Positions 38,482-47,767 of a stretch of DNA of 58,635 bases are shown here, one piece after another (positions within the stretch are counted from its first letter, which is position 1; each line of letters opens with the position of its first letter). Under the pieces are notes generated by a model. It saw only the letters and a program-made list of their open reading frames with translations. It was not told the origin of the DNA and ran no database searches. The translations under genes and the position numbers were made by a program. The stretch lies in assembly GCF_014650115.1 (NCBI RefSeq), contig NZ_BMUI01000039.1:1-58635 (forward strand), written 5' to 3'. Source of the DNA: Streptomyces olivaceoviridis (GTDB taxonomy: Bacteria; Actinomycetota; Actinomycetes; Streptomycetales; Streptomycetaceae).

Positions 38482-40764
38482 TCAATCCTTGTAGGGAGGC
38501 CGGCCACGGTAGTCGTTCTCGTGGGAGCCGGTGCCCAGGTAACTGCTCTTTGTTTCTTCGACCCATTGCTGCTGGTCGGCGACAGCCCTGGCGTTTGGGT
38601 GGTCCTTGAAGTACGCATCATAGGTCGATCCGAGATCATCGACCCCTCGTCCGTAGAATTCACGGCTCGTCATCTGTGACGGGACCAGAGGATCGGACTC
38701 TGCGTCATCCGTCGCCTTGTCGATTTCGTGCCCGAGCAGCGTATTGGCCGCATTGGTGATGGTGTCCGCCGCGACGGGGGCGATGACGACTGCGGCAGCC
38801 GTCGAACCGGGGAGCGGAATGGAGGCGACCCCACCTGCCACTACTGCTCCGACCAGCAGTTTCTTCCAGTCACCCGACCGGCCCAGTGCCTTGTTGGCTT
38901 CCTCTGAGTTCTCACCGTACGTCGTTGCCGCCTGCTCCACGCGGGAATTGTCCAGGATGCCGCGGGCTTCCGCGCCTACCGACATGATGTCCCGAGCCTG
39001 ATTCATATGCGCATCACTGGTCGGCGGATGGGCGTCGAGCATGCTCAAGGTATACACATGCTGGGCGGCTGTCACGGCCTTGTGTGAGTTCTCGTCCTGG
39101 CCGAGGACGCTCAGGAAATCGATGGCTCCCTGGTTGCCGAACTGGGCTCGTCCGGCATATCGAGCGGGGAAGTCGAGAGCGTCCTTGCTGTGGTCGCCGA
39201 TGCCGGACAGTTCGTAGTCGATGTCATCGATGTACGCACCGGCCATCTTTCCGAGGCTGTCTGCCAGTTCGGGCTGATCGTGCAGCATCTTCGGGCCGTC
39301 CGCTCCACCGTAGAGGTAAGCGACCTGTTCCATGACACCGGCCGTGGCCGCAGTGCGACGGTCACCCGCCGCGACGTCCTTCGGGGAGGCATCAGCAGAG
39401 TAGCCGGTCGTGGCTGCTTCCAGCGCGCGCCCGAGTGAATTGCGTGCTGCGACGTAGTCGTGGTTGCCCTGCATCGTGGCGTCGGAGACCCAGACCCGCT
39501 CCTTCGTCAGGTACTGCAGGTGCGCGTTGACCTCGGAGTTCTTGTTGACTGTGGCACCGCTGCCGTCGGGCTGGGCGAAGAACTGTGCCGATGCGTCCGG
39601 ATTATGGCCGAGCGCCTCCAGGAATCCGGTCATGGGGTCGCGGCCGCGATCGTTCTTGTAGCCCCAGTAATTGAGGTCGCCGTCGTTGAAGTTGTTGACC
39701 CAGGCGTTGATACCCTGGCCGTTCATCTTCTTGTCGTATGCGAGGAGCTTGTCGCCGTAGTCGTTGAGGAACTGGTCGTCGTAGTCGCCGAAGCGCATGA
39801 GGTTACTCATGACTGCGTAACCAGTTGGGTTGCTCGCGTCGTCGATCCCGAGCTGGTCGGGACCCAGCTGGATCATCTGCCGCTCCCAGTTCTGCATTTT
39901 GTCGCTGTCCGAGAGGGTGGCTTGACCGACGATGATCCCGAGGTTCTTCTGGAGCTGTTTGGCTTGCTTGGCGCGGTCGGGGTCGTAAGTTCCCTGGTAG
40001 GGGTCGGCGATGCCGGCCCAGAAGGTCAGCACCTTCCTGGGGCCGACCTGTGTGGCGAACTCTTCCGCGAACAGCGGGTCGTTCTTGTACTTGGCCAGGG
40101 TGGAGTTGAGTGAGGCGAGCTCTGTGCTCGTCACGTCGTGCGGATTCTTCGCAAGGATCTTGGCCATCAGGTCGGCGTCCGCGACGGCCTTGGCGGCGTC
40201 GTCCCGGTTCTCGTAGTGGGCGCCGGAAAAGCCGTACTTTGCCTGGTCGACCAGGAGTCTGAGCGCCTTGGCCGCAGTACTGTCGCTCTCGGTCGCCTTG
40301 CTGAGAATGCGCTGAATCTCGTTTCGAAGGGCCTCGACGTCTTCCTGGCTGACCGCGCTTGTGCTGCCACTGGGATCGGAAGCCCAGTCGGGACGAGGAT
40401 TGCCGCTGACGGTGAAGGTCCCGCCCCCGGTATCGATCACGGTGCAGTACTTGTACGGCGCGCGTTCGAGGGTTTCGTTCAGCTCGTCTCGGTAGCCGAT
40501 GAGTTCGCCGCGGGTGTCCTTGAGGATCTTCGTGATGGAGTCCGCCTGCGTGTGGGCGTCCGCGAACTCCTCCGCGGTCTTGCCGATGAACTCCCGGCTC
40601 ACCTGTGCGTTGACACCAGCCCAGTGCGCCTTGTCCGCACGACTCTTCAGGTTGGTCTGGGCGTCCTCCTTCAGCGTCGCCAGGTTCCTGGTCATCTCCT
40701 CCCAGTCGGTGATGGCCTCTCCGAGCTGCGAGAAGTTTCCGTAGCGCAGGGCATCGAGATCCAT
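38482..40764 (-). CDS. Large WXG-bearing putative ESX substrate, 760 residues
   Basis: The N-terminal ~105 residues form a helical hairpin with WXG (Trp48-Ala-Gly) in KAHWAGVNAQVSREF. The long middle is helical and polar (DYDDQFLNDYGDKLLAYDKK; ALGHNPDASAQFF), resembling large Streptomyces ESX-linked proteins I would place near DUF6571, without certainty. Around 635-680 is a hydrophobic Gly/Ala stretch (LLVGAVVAGGVASIPLPGS; AAAVVIAPVAADTI) that could insert in a membrane. A polar C-terminus follows. No signal peptide. ATG 40764 lies five bases after the stop of the small partner gene. Confidence 0.65.
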   Translation of the reverse strand: MDLDALRYGNFSQLGEAITDWEEMTRNLATLKEDAQTNLKSRADKAHWAGVNAQVSREFIGKTAEEFADAHTQADSITKILKDTRGELIGYRDELNETLERAPYKYCTVIDTGGGTFTVSGNPRPDWASDPSGSTSAVSQEDVEALRNEIQRILSKATESDSTAAKALRLLVDQAKYGFSGAHYENRDDAAKAVADADLMAKILAKNPHDVTSTELASLNSTLAKYKNDPLFAEEFATQVGPRKVLTFWAGIADPYQGTYDPDRAKQAKQLQKNLGIIVGQATLSDSDKMQNWERQMIQLGPDQLGIDDASNPTGYAVMSNLMRFGDYDDQFLNDYGDKLLAYDKKMNGQGINAWVNNFNDGDLNYWGYKNDRGRDPMTGFLEALGHNPDASAQFFAQPDGSGATVNKNSEVNAHLQYLTKERVWVSDATMQGNHDYVAARNSLGRALEAATTGYSADASPKDVAAGDRRTAATAGVMEQVAYLYGGADGPKMLHDQPELADSLGKMAGAYIDDIDYELSGIGDHSKDALDFPARYAGRAQFGNQGAIDFLSVLGQDENSHKAVTAAQHVYTLSMLDAHPPTSDAHMNQARDIMSVGAEARGILDNSRVEQAATTYGENSEEANKALGRSGDWKKLLVGAVVAGGVASIPLPGSTAAAVVIAPVAADTITNAANTLLGHEIDKATDDAESDPLVPSQMTSREFYGRGVDDLGSTYDAYFKDHPNARAVADQQQWVEETKSSYLGTGSHENDYRGRPPYKD

Positions 40765-40769
40765 GGTCG

Positions 40770-41219
40770 TCAGCTGCCCTTCCGCTCGTCGAAGCCCTGG
40801 TCGAGCTGGGAGATGCTGCTGAGAGTGCCGGCGATGTAGGACTCGTCGGCGGCGTGCTGATCCTTGGTGTAGCGGAGGTGGTTGGAGATGTGGGCGCAGG
40901 CGTCGAGGAGGCTCTGCACCTGGTCCACCCAGCGTCCGGCTACGTGATCGAGGGCAGCCCCGATGTCGAACCCCTCACTCTTGAGGCCTCCGGCCGCCTT
41001 GATGGAGGACATACGGGCGTGGTCGCTGAACCGGCCGAAGTCCTGGAACAGTTCGTGAGCAGCGGAACCGATCGCGGCGAGGTCCTTCTGGTGCACGGTG
41101 AGATCACCACGCGTACTTTCGCCGCCTCCGTTGTCGGGCGTGACATGGTTGAGCCGCATGTGTGCGGACTGGTTCTGTGCTGCCTTTGCTTTCAGCTGCT
41201 CCCACTCGTCCCACGCCAT
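40770..41219 (-). CDS. Small helical partner protein of the 760-residue substrate
   Basis: A 149-residue protein with no signal or membrane helix. After a polar N-terminus (MAWDEWEQLKAKAAQNQSAH), residues ~50-130 are two helices around a loop. LTVHQKDLAAIGSAAHELFQ and ALDHVAGRWVDQVQSLLDA carry a Trp at the same relative place as the 103-residue protein at 29627. It may be EspC-like. ATG 41219 has GAGGGGAA upstream. The next gene starts after five bases, so translation is probably coupled. A chaperone or co-secreted partner role is inferred. Confidence 0.6.
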   Translation of the reverse strand: MAWDEWEQLKAKAAQNQSAHMRLNHVTPDNGGGESTRGDLTVHQKDLAAIGSAAHELFQDFGRFSDHARMSSIKAAGGLKSEGFDIGAALDHVAGRWVDQVQSLLDACAHISNHLRYTKDQHAADESYIAGTLSSISQLDQGFDERKGS

Positions 41220-41290
41220 GCGCGGTTCCCCTCGTTTCCCGGCTCCCGCCAACGAGCGGGGGCCTCGCCAGATCAGCAGTGTCTACGTCC

Positions 41291-44200
41291 TCAGATCTCC
41301 GCATCCATCAATCCCACCTGAACCATGGGCTTCCCCCGCTTCCGGGAAACGAAGATGCCACGCCCCGCCGGCATCGGCCGCGGTCGGACGCCGCCCAGGA
41401 GGTCACCCTCGGCCGGATCGCCCGCGAGGACCACGCCCTGGGCGCCGAGTTCCTTGATCCGCTGCATGAAGGACTCGTAGCCGGCGCGGCCGGCGCCCGC
41501 CGTGGAGCGGGCGATGATGAAGCGGACGCCGACGTCGCGGGCGAACGGCAGCAGTTCCGTCAGGCCCGCCAGCGGGTTGCCGCTCGACGTGGACACGAGG
41601 TCGTAGTCGTCGATGACGACGTACACCGTGGGACCCCGCCACCAACTGCGGTTGCGCAGCTGCTCCGGGGTCACATCGGCGGTCGGGGTGCGGCGCTGCA
41701 TCAGGTCGGCCAGTGCGTCCATGTGGTGCTGCATCTGGTTCGACATGGGGATGTACTCGGCCAGGTGCGACTTCGGGGTCACCCCGAGCAGCGAGCGGCG
41801 GTTGTCGACGACGAAGAGCTTGCAGGTGTTGCCGTCGTACCGTTCGGTCAGGCGCTTGATCAGCAGCTTCAGCAGGTTCGACTTGCCGGACTCGCTCTCC
41901 CCGAACACCAGGAAGAACGGGTCCTGTTCGAAGTCCACGAACACCGGCTCCAGGTTGTCCTCGTCGAGGGCGAAGGAGATGCCGCGGTTCGGGAAACGGT
42001 CGCCCGGCGGAAGCTGCGCGGCCGGGAACTCGCGGGGGAGCAGGCGCACCTCGGGCGCGCCCGGCTCCTGCCAGTGGCGGGTGACCTCGGCCGCGAGGGC
42101 GGTCGTCGCCTCCGCGAGATCCGTGTCGGACGAGAGGCCGTCGATGCGCGGGACCGCCGCCATGAAGTGCTGCTTCTGCGGGGTCTGACCGCGGCCCGGC
42201 ACACCAGTGGGGACGTTCGCCGCGACCTTGCGGTCGATCTCGGAGTCCATGGGGTCGCCCAGCCTCAACTCAAGGCGGTTCATCAGGTGGTCCTTGAGGT
42301 TCGCGCGGACCTCCATCGAGCGCGAGGCGGTCAGGACGAGGTGGATGCCGTAGCCCAGACCGCGCGCGGCGATGTCCAGCACCAGCGGCTCCAGCGCCTC
42401 GTAGTCCGTGCGGAAGTTGCCCCAGCCGTCGATGACCAGGAAGACGTCGCCCCAGGGCTGGTCGGTCACCGAGATGTCCCCCCGCGCGCGACGGGTGCGG
42501 AACTCCGCGATGGAGGAGATGCCCGCCGAACGGAAGTACTCCTCGCGCCGGGTCATGACGCCGTACACCTCGGCCGCCGTGCGCCGGACCTTCTCCGGGT
42601 CCAGACGGGACGCGACACCGCCCACATGCGGCAGGCCGGCCACCGAGGCCATGCCGCCACCACCGAAGTCCAGGCCGTAGAACTGCACTTCCCACGGGGT
42701 GTGGGTCAGTGCGAACGACGCGATGATCGAGCGCAACAGCGTCGACTTGCCGGACTGCGGGCCGCCGATGATCTGCATATGACCGGCCGCGCCGCCGAAG
42801 TCCAGCCAGAGCGGGTCGCGCCGCTGCTCGTACGGCTTGTCGATGAGACCGGCCGGGATGACCAGCTTGCCCGCACCCTCGTAGCCCGGCTGGGTCATAC
42901 CGCGGCCGGGGACCGGGGCGAGCCCCGGCAGCAGCGCGTCGAGCGACGGCGGGCTGTCCAGCGGGGGCAGCCACACCTGGTGGGCGGCCGGGCCCTGCGC
43001 CTCCAGGCGCCGCACGATCACGTCGAGGACGGTGTCGGCGAGCGCGTCGTCCTGCCGCTTGCCGGTCTCCTCCTCCTGCCGCTGATGCGGGATCGGCACG
43101 TACTGCACCGGGACCTCGGCCGCCGTGAACAGGACCGGCCTGCGGTCGACGGGCAGCGGACCGCCGAGCACCGCGGCCTGCTGCGAGCTGGTGCGGTACA
43201 CCCCGGAGACGTACGCGGCCTTGAAGCGCACCATCTCGTCCGTGCCGAACTTCAGGAAGCCGGAACCGGGGACGTTCGGGAGCTCGTAGGCGTCCGGGAC
43301 GCCGAGCGCGGCGCGGGACTCGGCCGCCGAGAACGTCCGCAGACCGATCCGGTAGGAGAGGTACGTCTCCAGACCCCTCAGACGGCCCTCCTCCAGGCGC
43401 TGCGAGGCCAGCAGCAGGTGCACGCCCAGCGAACGGCCGATTCGGCCGATCTGCACGAACATCTCGATGAAGTCCGGCTTGGCGGTCAGCAGCTCGCTGA
43501 ACTCGTCGATCACCAGGACGAGGGACGGGATCGGCTGCAACGGGGCACCCGCCGCGCGTGCCTTCTCGTAGTCATGGATGTTGGCGTAGTTGCCGGCGTC
43601 CCGGAGCATCTCCTGGCGGCGGTTCAGCTCACCGCGGATGGAGTCACCCATGCGGTCGACGAGGGTCAGGTCGTCCGCGAGGTTGGTGATCACGGCCGCC
43701 ACGTGCGGCAGCTGGGCCATGCCCGCGAACGTGGCACCGCCCTTGAAGTCGGCGAGGACGAAGTTCAGCGTCTCGGAGGAGTGGGTCACGGCGAGGCCGA
43801 GGACCAGCGTGCGCAGTAGCTCGGACTTGCCGGAACCGGTCGCACCGACGCACAGGCCGTGCGGACCCATGCCCTCCTGCGCCGCCTCCTTGAGGTCGAG
43901 CATCACGGGCCGGCCGTCCTCACCGAGACCGATCGGCACGCGCAGCCGCTCCGACTGCGAGCGGGGCCGCCAGGTCCGCTTCGGGTCGACCGACGCGGCG
44001 TCACCCAGGTTCAGCAGGTCGGTGAACTCCAGGTTGGCGAGCAGCGGTTCGTCGTCGTCGCCGCCCGATGCCATGCGCAGCGGCGCCAGCTGACGCGCCA
44101 ACGCCTCCGCCGCCTCGTACGAAAGGACGTCCGGGGTCCCCTCGTAGACCATGCCGTGGGCGGACTCCAGGCGCAGCTCCTTCGGCTGCACGACGACCGA

Positions 44201-45265
44201 CAGGTCGCCGCGCCCGATGGTGAGGTCGCCCGGTACGACCTCCAGGACCGTCACGCCTTGCAGGCCCTCGGGGTTGGCCAGCAAAGAGGTGGGCGGAAGG
44301 GAGATGCCGTCGAGTACCACCACCAGATGGGGTTGTTCGGGCACGGGCGGCCCGGACGGGTGGAAACGCGGGCGGCCCTCCAGACGGGAGGCGAGCCGGT
44401 CCTCCAGCTCGACCGGGTCGGCGCCGATCAGGCGCATGCTGCCGGCGCCGTCGGTGACGCCCGGAGCCTGCACGTGCGGCAGCCACTTGGCCCACTCCCA
44501 TTCGGGCGCCGACTCGCGTGCGGTGACGACGGCGATGACCAGGTCCTCGGGGGAGTGCAGCGAGGCGAGGGAGGCGGTGACGGCGCGGGCGGTTCCGCGC
44601 ACGGTGCCCGGCTCGCCGCTGATCGTCACGTGGTAGAAGGCGCGCAGCGACACCGCCATCGGCAGGTCGTCGAGGGTGCTGTGCGTCGCCAGGAAGCGCT
44701 GCACGGCGCCGGCGGTCAGCGGCTCCAGCTCGTCGACCGGGGCGGTCTGGGGCAGGAACAGGGGCGTGGCCAGGGCCTGCGGACCGAGTCCCACGCGCAC
44801 CTGCCCGAAGTCCTCGTCGGCGGTGCGCCGTTCCCATACCCGGCTGCCCTCGGCGACCAGGGCCCACAGTTGCTCCGGCGAAGGGTGCAGGTAGTACTGG
44901 GTGTCGCGCTGGGCCTGCGCGGTCTCCACGGCGGCGCGACGGGTCTGCGACAGATAACGGAGGTAGTCACGGCGCAGGTCGGCCATCTGTCCCTGATTGC
45001 CGCGGCGGTAGCGGACGAGCATCGAGATACCCATGGCGATCGTCGAGGCCACCATCACCAGGCCCATGATCTTCATGAAGGGCTGGGCCTGAGGGTTGAA
45101 GAAGAACACCACGGATCCGCCCATGCCCAGCATGGGCAGGAGCTGCATCAGTGCGCCTTCCTGCTGACCGCGCGGGAGTTCCGGCGGAGCCTGCAGCACG
45201 ACCTCGTCCGTGGGCACTTCCTTCGGCAGTGCCCGCGGTGGGCGCTTGACGACGATGTGGCTCAC
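41291..45265 (-). CDS. eccC: Type VII secretion ATPase EccC, single-chain form
   Basis: A 1324-residue FtsK/SpoIIIE-family motor. Two membrane helices lie at about 39-85. Three ATPase domains carry Walker A GATGSGKS (474-481), GGPQSGKS (834-841) and GESESGKS (1122-1129), with Walker B-type LVLVIDEFSELL, VFLVIDGWGNF and VYVVIDDYDLV. Only the first has the usual acidic D-E pair; the others read D-G and D-D. EccCa and EccCb, separate in mycobacterial ESX-1, are fused here. It recognises substrates and powers export. GTG 45265 is the start, with AAGGGAA about 11 bases upstream. Confidence 0.96.
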   Translation of the reverse strand: MSHIVVKRPPRALPKEVPTDEVVLQAPPELPRGQQEGALMQLLPMLGMGGSVVFFFNPQAQPFMKIMGLVMVASTIAMGISMLVRYRRGNQGQMADLRRDYLRYLSQTRRAAVETAQAQRDTQYYLHPSPEQLWALVAEGSRVWERRTADEDFGQVRVGLGPQALATPLFLPQTAPVDELEPLTAGAVQRFLATHSTLDDLPMAVSLRAFYHVTISGEPGTVRGTARAVTASLASLHSPEDLVIAVVTARESAPEWEWAKWLPHVQAPGVTDGAGSMRLIGADPVELEDRLASRLEGRPRFHPSGPPVPEQPHLVVVLDGISLPPTSLLANPEGLQGVTVLEVVPGDLTIGRGDLSVVVQPKELRLESAHGMVYEGTPDVLSYEAAEALARQLAPLRMASGGDDDEPLLANLEFTDLLNLGDAASVDPKRTWRPRSQSERLRVPIGLGEDGRPVMLDLKEAAQEGMGPHGLCVGATGSGKSELLRTLVLGLAVTHSSETLNFVLADFKGGATFAGMAQLPHVAAVITNLADDLTLVDRMGDSIRGELNRRQEMLRDAGNYANIHDYEKARAAGAPLQPIPSLVLVIDEFSELLTAKPDFIEMFVQIGRIGRSLGVHLLLASQRLEEGRLRGLETYLSYRIGLRTFSAAESRAALGVPDAYELPNVPGSGFLKFGTDEMVRFKAAYVSGVYRTSSQQAAVLGGPLPVDRRPVLFTAAEVPVQYVPIPHQRQEEETGKRQDDALADTVLDVIVRRLEAQGPAAHQVWLPPLDSPPSLDALLPGLAPVPGRGMTQPGYEGAGKLVIPAGLIDKPYEQRRDPLWLDFGGAAGHMQIIGGPQSGKSTLLRSIIASFALTHTPWEVQFYGLDFGGGGMASVAGLPHVGGVASRLDPEKVRRTAAEVYGVMTRREEYFRSAGISSIAEFRTRRARGDISVTDQPWGDVFLVIDGWGNFRTDYEALEPLVLDIAARGLGYGIHLVLTASRSMEVRANLKDHLMNRLELRLGDPMDSEIDRKVAANVPTGVPGRGQTPQKQHFMAAVPRIDGLSSDTDLAEATTALAAEVTRHWQEPGAPEVRLLPREFPAAQLPPGDRFPNRGISFALDEDNLEPVFVDFEQDPFFLVFGESESGKSNLLKLLIKRLTERYDGNTCKLFVVDNRRSLLGVTPKSHLAEYIPMSNQMQHHMDALADLMQRRTPTADVTPEQLRNRSWWRGPTVYVVIDDYDLVSTSSGNPLAGLTELLPFARDVGVRFIIARSTAGAGRAGYESFMQRIKELGAQGVVLAGDPAEGDLLGGVRPRPMPAGRGIFVSRKRGKPMVQVGLMDAEI

Positions 45266-45593
45266 TACGCACCAATTCCCTTGCCGGACCGAGATGTTTC
45301 ATCCGCCGCCCCGTGTCAGGCGGACGTCGATCGCGAACCGCGATCCTACTGACAACCACTGACAACGGCGGGCGGTAGGGTGCCGGTGAAGCGCGTGAGC
45401 AGTTGCGAATCGTTCCGGGAAAACCCGGGCAATCCGCACCTGTTCGAAACAAGCGCCTCCCGCGGATCGGCCAGAACCGCTCGGTCGGCAGGCGGACCGG
45501 GAAGGCGTCGCACAACCTACACAGCATCTTTACGGGCGGAAGGTGCGCGGTGGCACCGTAGGCCGCCCCACCACCGACGAGGGGGAACAGCAG
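45266..45593. other. Divergent eccC-eccD intergenic region
   Basis: 328 bases with no gene. It contains a direct repeat, ACTGACAAC, at about 45348 and 45358, and TAGGGT at 45376-45381, a possible -10 for eccD. I see no matching -35. The repeat pair lies where a shared regulator of eccC and eccD could bind. Confidence 0.35.
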
Positions 45594-47108
45594 GTGAGCA
45601 TGACGGCCTCCGTGCCGGCCGGCGCGACCGGTGGACCGGGCACCGGAGCCCCTTCCGGGGCGGGTATGGGCTTCGGCTTCTGCCGCGTCACCATCGTGGC
45701 GCCCGACAGCCGCATCGACGTCGCGCTGCCCGACGACGTACCGGTCGCCGACCTCTACCCGGAGATCCTGCGCCTGTCCCAGCAGAGCCCCGCCGAGGGC
45801 GCTCCGGTCGGCTACCACCTCGTACGCCGTGACGGCACCGTCCTCGACGGCGCCCGGTCCTTCACGGCCCAGCGCATCCTCGACGGCGAGCTGCTCACTC
45901 TGCGCCCGTTCGCCGAGTCGCTGCCCCCGGCCGTCCTCGACGACGTCTCCGAGGCGGTGGCCGCCGCCGTCACCCGGGACCGCACCCTGTGGAGCGGCGA
46001 CCTGACCCGCGCCGCCGGTCTCGTCGCGGGCGGCGTCCTGCCCGCGCTGCTCGCGTTCGTGGCCTGGAGCTCGCAGGTCCGGCACGACATGCACAGCCTT
46101 CAGGGCATCATCGCGGGCGTCTGCGGCATCCTGCTCGTCACGATCGCGTGCGTACGCGCGCGCGTGTACGACGACCGGGGCTCCGCCGTCGCGCTGGGAC
46201 TCGGCGCCCTGCCCAACGTGGCCGTGGCCGGCTCGGGCCTGCTGTCGCTCTCCGCCGGTGAGGGCGTCGGACGACTGCAGTTCCTGCTCGCCTGCACGAC
46301 CGTCCTGGTCGCCTCCCTGGTGCTCACCCTGGTGTCGCCGGGCGGCGACGGACCTTTCGTGGCGTTCCTCTTTGCCTCCGCCATCGGTCTGGTCACGACC
46401 TTCGCCGCGATCCTCACCGAGCTGAAGCCCATCGAAACGGCCGCCGTCTGCGCCCCGCTCTCCGTGGTGGCGCTGGCCTTCCTCCCCGGCCTGTCCATGC
46501 GTTTCGCGCGGCTGCCCATTGGTTTCGAACCGCCCAACCCGTCCCGCGGCGGTTACGACACCGGTGAGCCAGCGCCCCAGGAGCCCGTGGATGCCGAGCG
46601 CGTGGCGGCACAGGCCCGGCGCGGCCACGAACTCCTCGTCGGCCTCGTCGGCGGCTGCGCTCTCGTCGCGGTGGGCGCGTCCATCGTCCTCGGCTTCTCC
46701 AGCGACATCTGGGCCCAGCTGCTGGCTCTCGCGACCGGCGTGGCGATGCTCATGCGGGCGCACCTGTTCCGTTACACCGCACAGGTCGGCGCCACCCTGG
46801 CCGCGGGCTTCGCCGCCATCGTCTTCCTCGGCCTGGGGCTGGCCCTGAACCCGCCGCGGGGGTACCTGATCGACGCCTTCCGGGGCGACACCACGGCCCT
46901 CGACATCCGGAGCGTCTGGCTCGCCGCCGCCGTCGCCGCGGCCACCGCCCTGGTCACCGCGATCGCCCTGATCACCCCACGGCGCGGTGTCACCCCCTTC
47001 TGGGGGCGCTTCCTGGAGATCGCCGAGAGCTTCGTCCTGCTCACGCTGATCCCGCTGGCCCTGGCCGTCTTCGACGTGTACGCGCAGGCGCGGGCCATGA
47101 CCAGCTAG
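45594..47108 (+). CDS. eccD: Type VII secretion integral membrane protein EccD
   Basis: A 504-residue EccD, the pore-region subunit of ESX systems. The N-terminal ubiquitin-like domain is visible in FCRVTIVAPDSRIDVALPDD through LLTLRPFAES (residues ~20-110), followed by about eleven hydrophobic segments to the end (for example AGLVAGGVLPALLAFVAW; LIPLALAVFDVYAQA). GTG 45594 was chosen because GAGGGGGAA (45580-45588) is properly placed; ATG 45600 is in frame two codons later. It is divergent from eccC, and a bidirectional terminator follows. Confidence 0.92.
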   Translation: MSMTASVPAGATGGPGTGAPSGAGMGFGFCRVTIVAPDSRIDVALPDDVPVADLYPEILRLSQQSPAEGAPVGYHLVRRDGTVLDGARSFTAQRILDGELLTLRPFAESLPPAVLDDVSEAVAAAVTRDRTLWSGDLTRAAGLVAGGVLPALLAFVAWSSQVRHDMHSLQGIIAGVCGILLVTIACVRARVYDDRGSAVALGLGALPNVAVAGSGLLSLSAGEGVGRLQFLLACTTVLVASLVLTLVSPGGDGPFVAFLFASAIGLVTTFAAILTELKPIETAAVCAPLSVVALAFLPGLSMRFARLPIGFEPPNPSRGGYDTGEPAPQEPVDAERVAAQARRGHELLVGLVGGCALVAVGASIVLGFSSDIWAQLLALATGVAMLMRAHLFRYTAQVGATLAAGFAAIVFLGLGLALNPPRGYLIDAFRGDTTALDIRSVWLAAAVAAATALVTAIALITPRRGVTPFWGRFLEIAESFVLLTLIPLALAVFDVYAQARAMTS

Positions 47109-47157
47109 GGAGCCGGACGGCGGAAGCGGGCCGTCGCCGGCGAGGAGCCGGACGGCA

Positions 47158-47190
47158 AAAAGGGCGGCAACGCGCGCGTGCCGCCCTTTC
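47158..47190. terminator. Bidirectional terminator after eccD
   Basis: An 11-base stem AAAGGGCGGCA/TGCCGCCCTTT (47159-47189) with A and T flanks, between eccD and the convergent DUF397 gene. It marks the right edge of the ESX locus. Confidence 0.85.
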
Positions 47191-47204
47191 TCATGCGTGG
47201 CCCA

Positions 47205-47495
47205 CTACCCGTCCAACCCCCCGTTATGAGCCATAGGCGTCAAATCGAACTCCCCGTCCCGAGCCCCCAGCACGAACGCCCGCCACTCCGCCTCGGTGTA
47301 GCGCAGCACCGTGTCCGGGTCGAGGGAGGACCGCATCGCCACCGCCCCGCCGGGCAGGTACGCGATCTCGACCCGCTCCTCGTGCTCCTCCGTGCCCGGT
47401 GCGCAGTGCCACTCGACGCCCGAGATGTCGAGGGCGTACAGCTCGTCCCGCTCCCGCTCCTTGCGCGCCTTGATCTCCGCTTCCGTTTCCGCCAT
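47205..47495 (-). CDS. DUF397 family protein
   Basis: A 96-residue protein. After a charged N-terminus (ETEAEIKARKERERDELYAL) it has the DUF397 pattern: VEWHCAPG, RVEIAYLPGGAVAMRSSLDP, then VLRYTEAEWRAFVLGARDGE. DUF397 genes usually sit beside a Scr1-type helix-turn-helix regulator and can act as its antagonist. No such partner is adjacent here, so this is a solo copy. The Cys-x-x-x-T stretch differs a little from the common CVEVA form. ATG 47495 is the likely start; AAGGGG lies about eight bases upstream. Confidence 0.85.
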   Translation of the reverse strand: MAETEAEIKARKERERDELYALDISGVEWHCAPGTEEHEERVEIAYLPGGAVAMRSSLDPDTVLRYTEAEWRAFVLGARDGEFDLTPMAHNGGLDG

Positions 47496-47607
47496 CGTGC
47501 AGCGACCCCTTCCCGAGGTAGGTACGGTCCGGCGCTCACCCTAGTGGCCGGGACCGCCCCACCAGGGCGGTTCGCCGACCGGGCGTAAGGTGCCCGCCAT
47601 CGCCTGG

Positions 47608-47767
47608 TACCCTGAGTGACGGCCGTTTGTGTACGCGCCCCCGGAACCGCCCCGTGCTCGTTCTGGAGGCCGCGCCCAGCGGATCCCCGCCTCCCGAGTA
47701 ACGGAAGCTCCCCCGAGATGTAGACCGGGGGCACTCGGTGGCACTCAACAGACTATGAGGAGTACGC
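47608..47767 (+). promoter_or_regulatory. rpsO promoter candidate and structured leader
   Basis: TACCCT (47608-47613) is a possible -10. The ~150-base leader holds a hairpin CCCCCG/CGGGGG (47710-47731, loop AGATGTAGAC) about 35 bases before the rpsO site. In several bacteria S15 represses its own mRNA by binding such leaders; that this one does so is inference. Confidence 0.4.

Noticed and set aside
28408..41219. Recent mobile element carrying the ESX cargo
   Set aside because: No transposase, integrase, attachment-site tRNA or flanking direct repeats were seen; variation looks like gene duplication and recombination in place.
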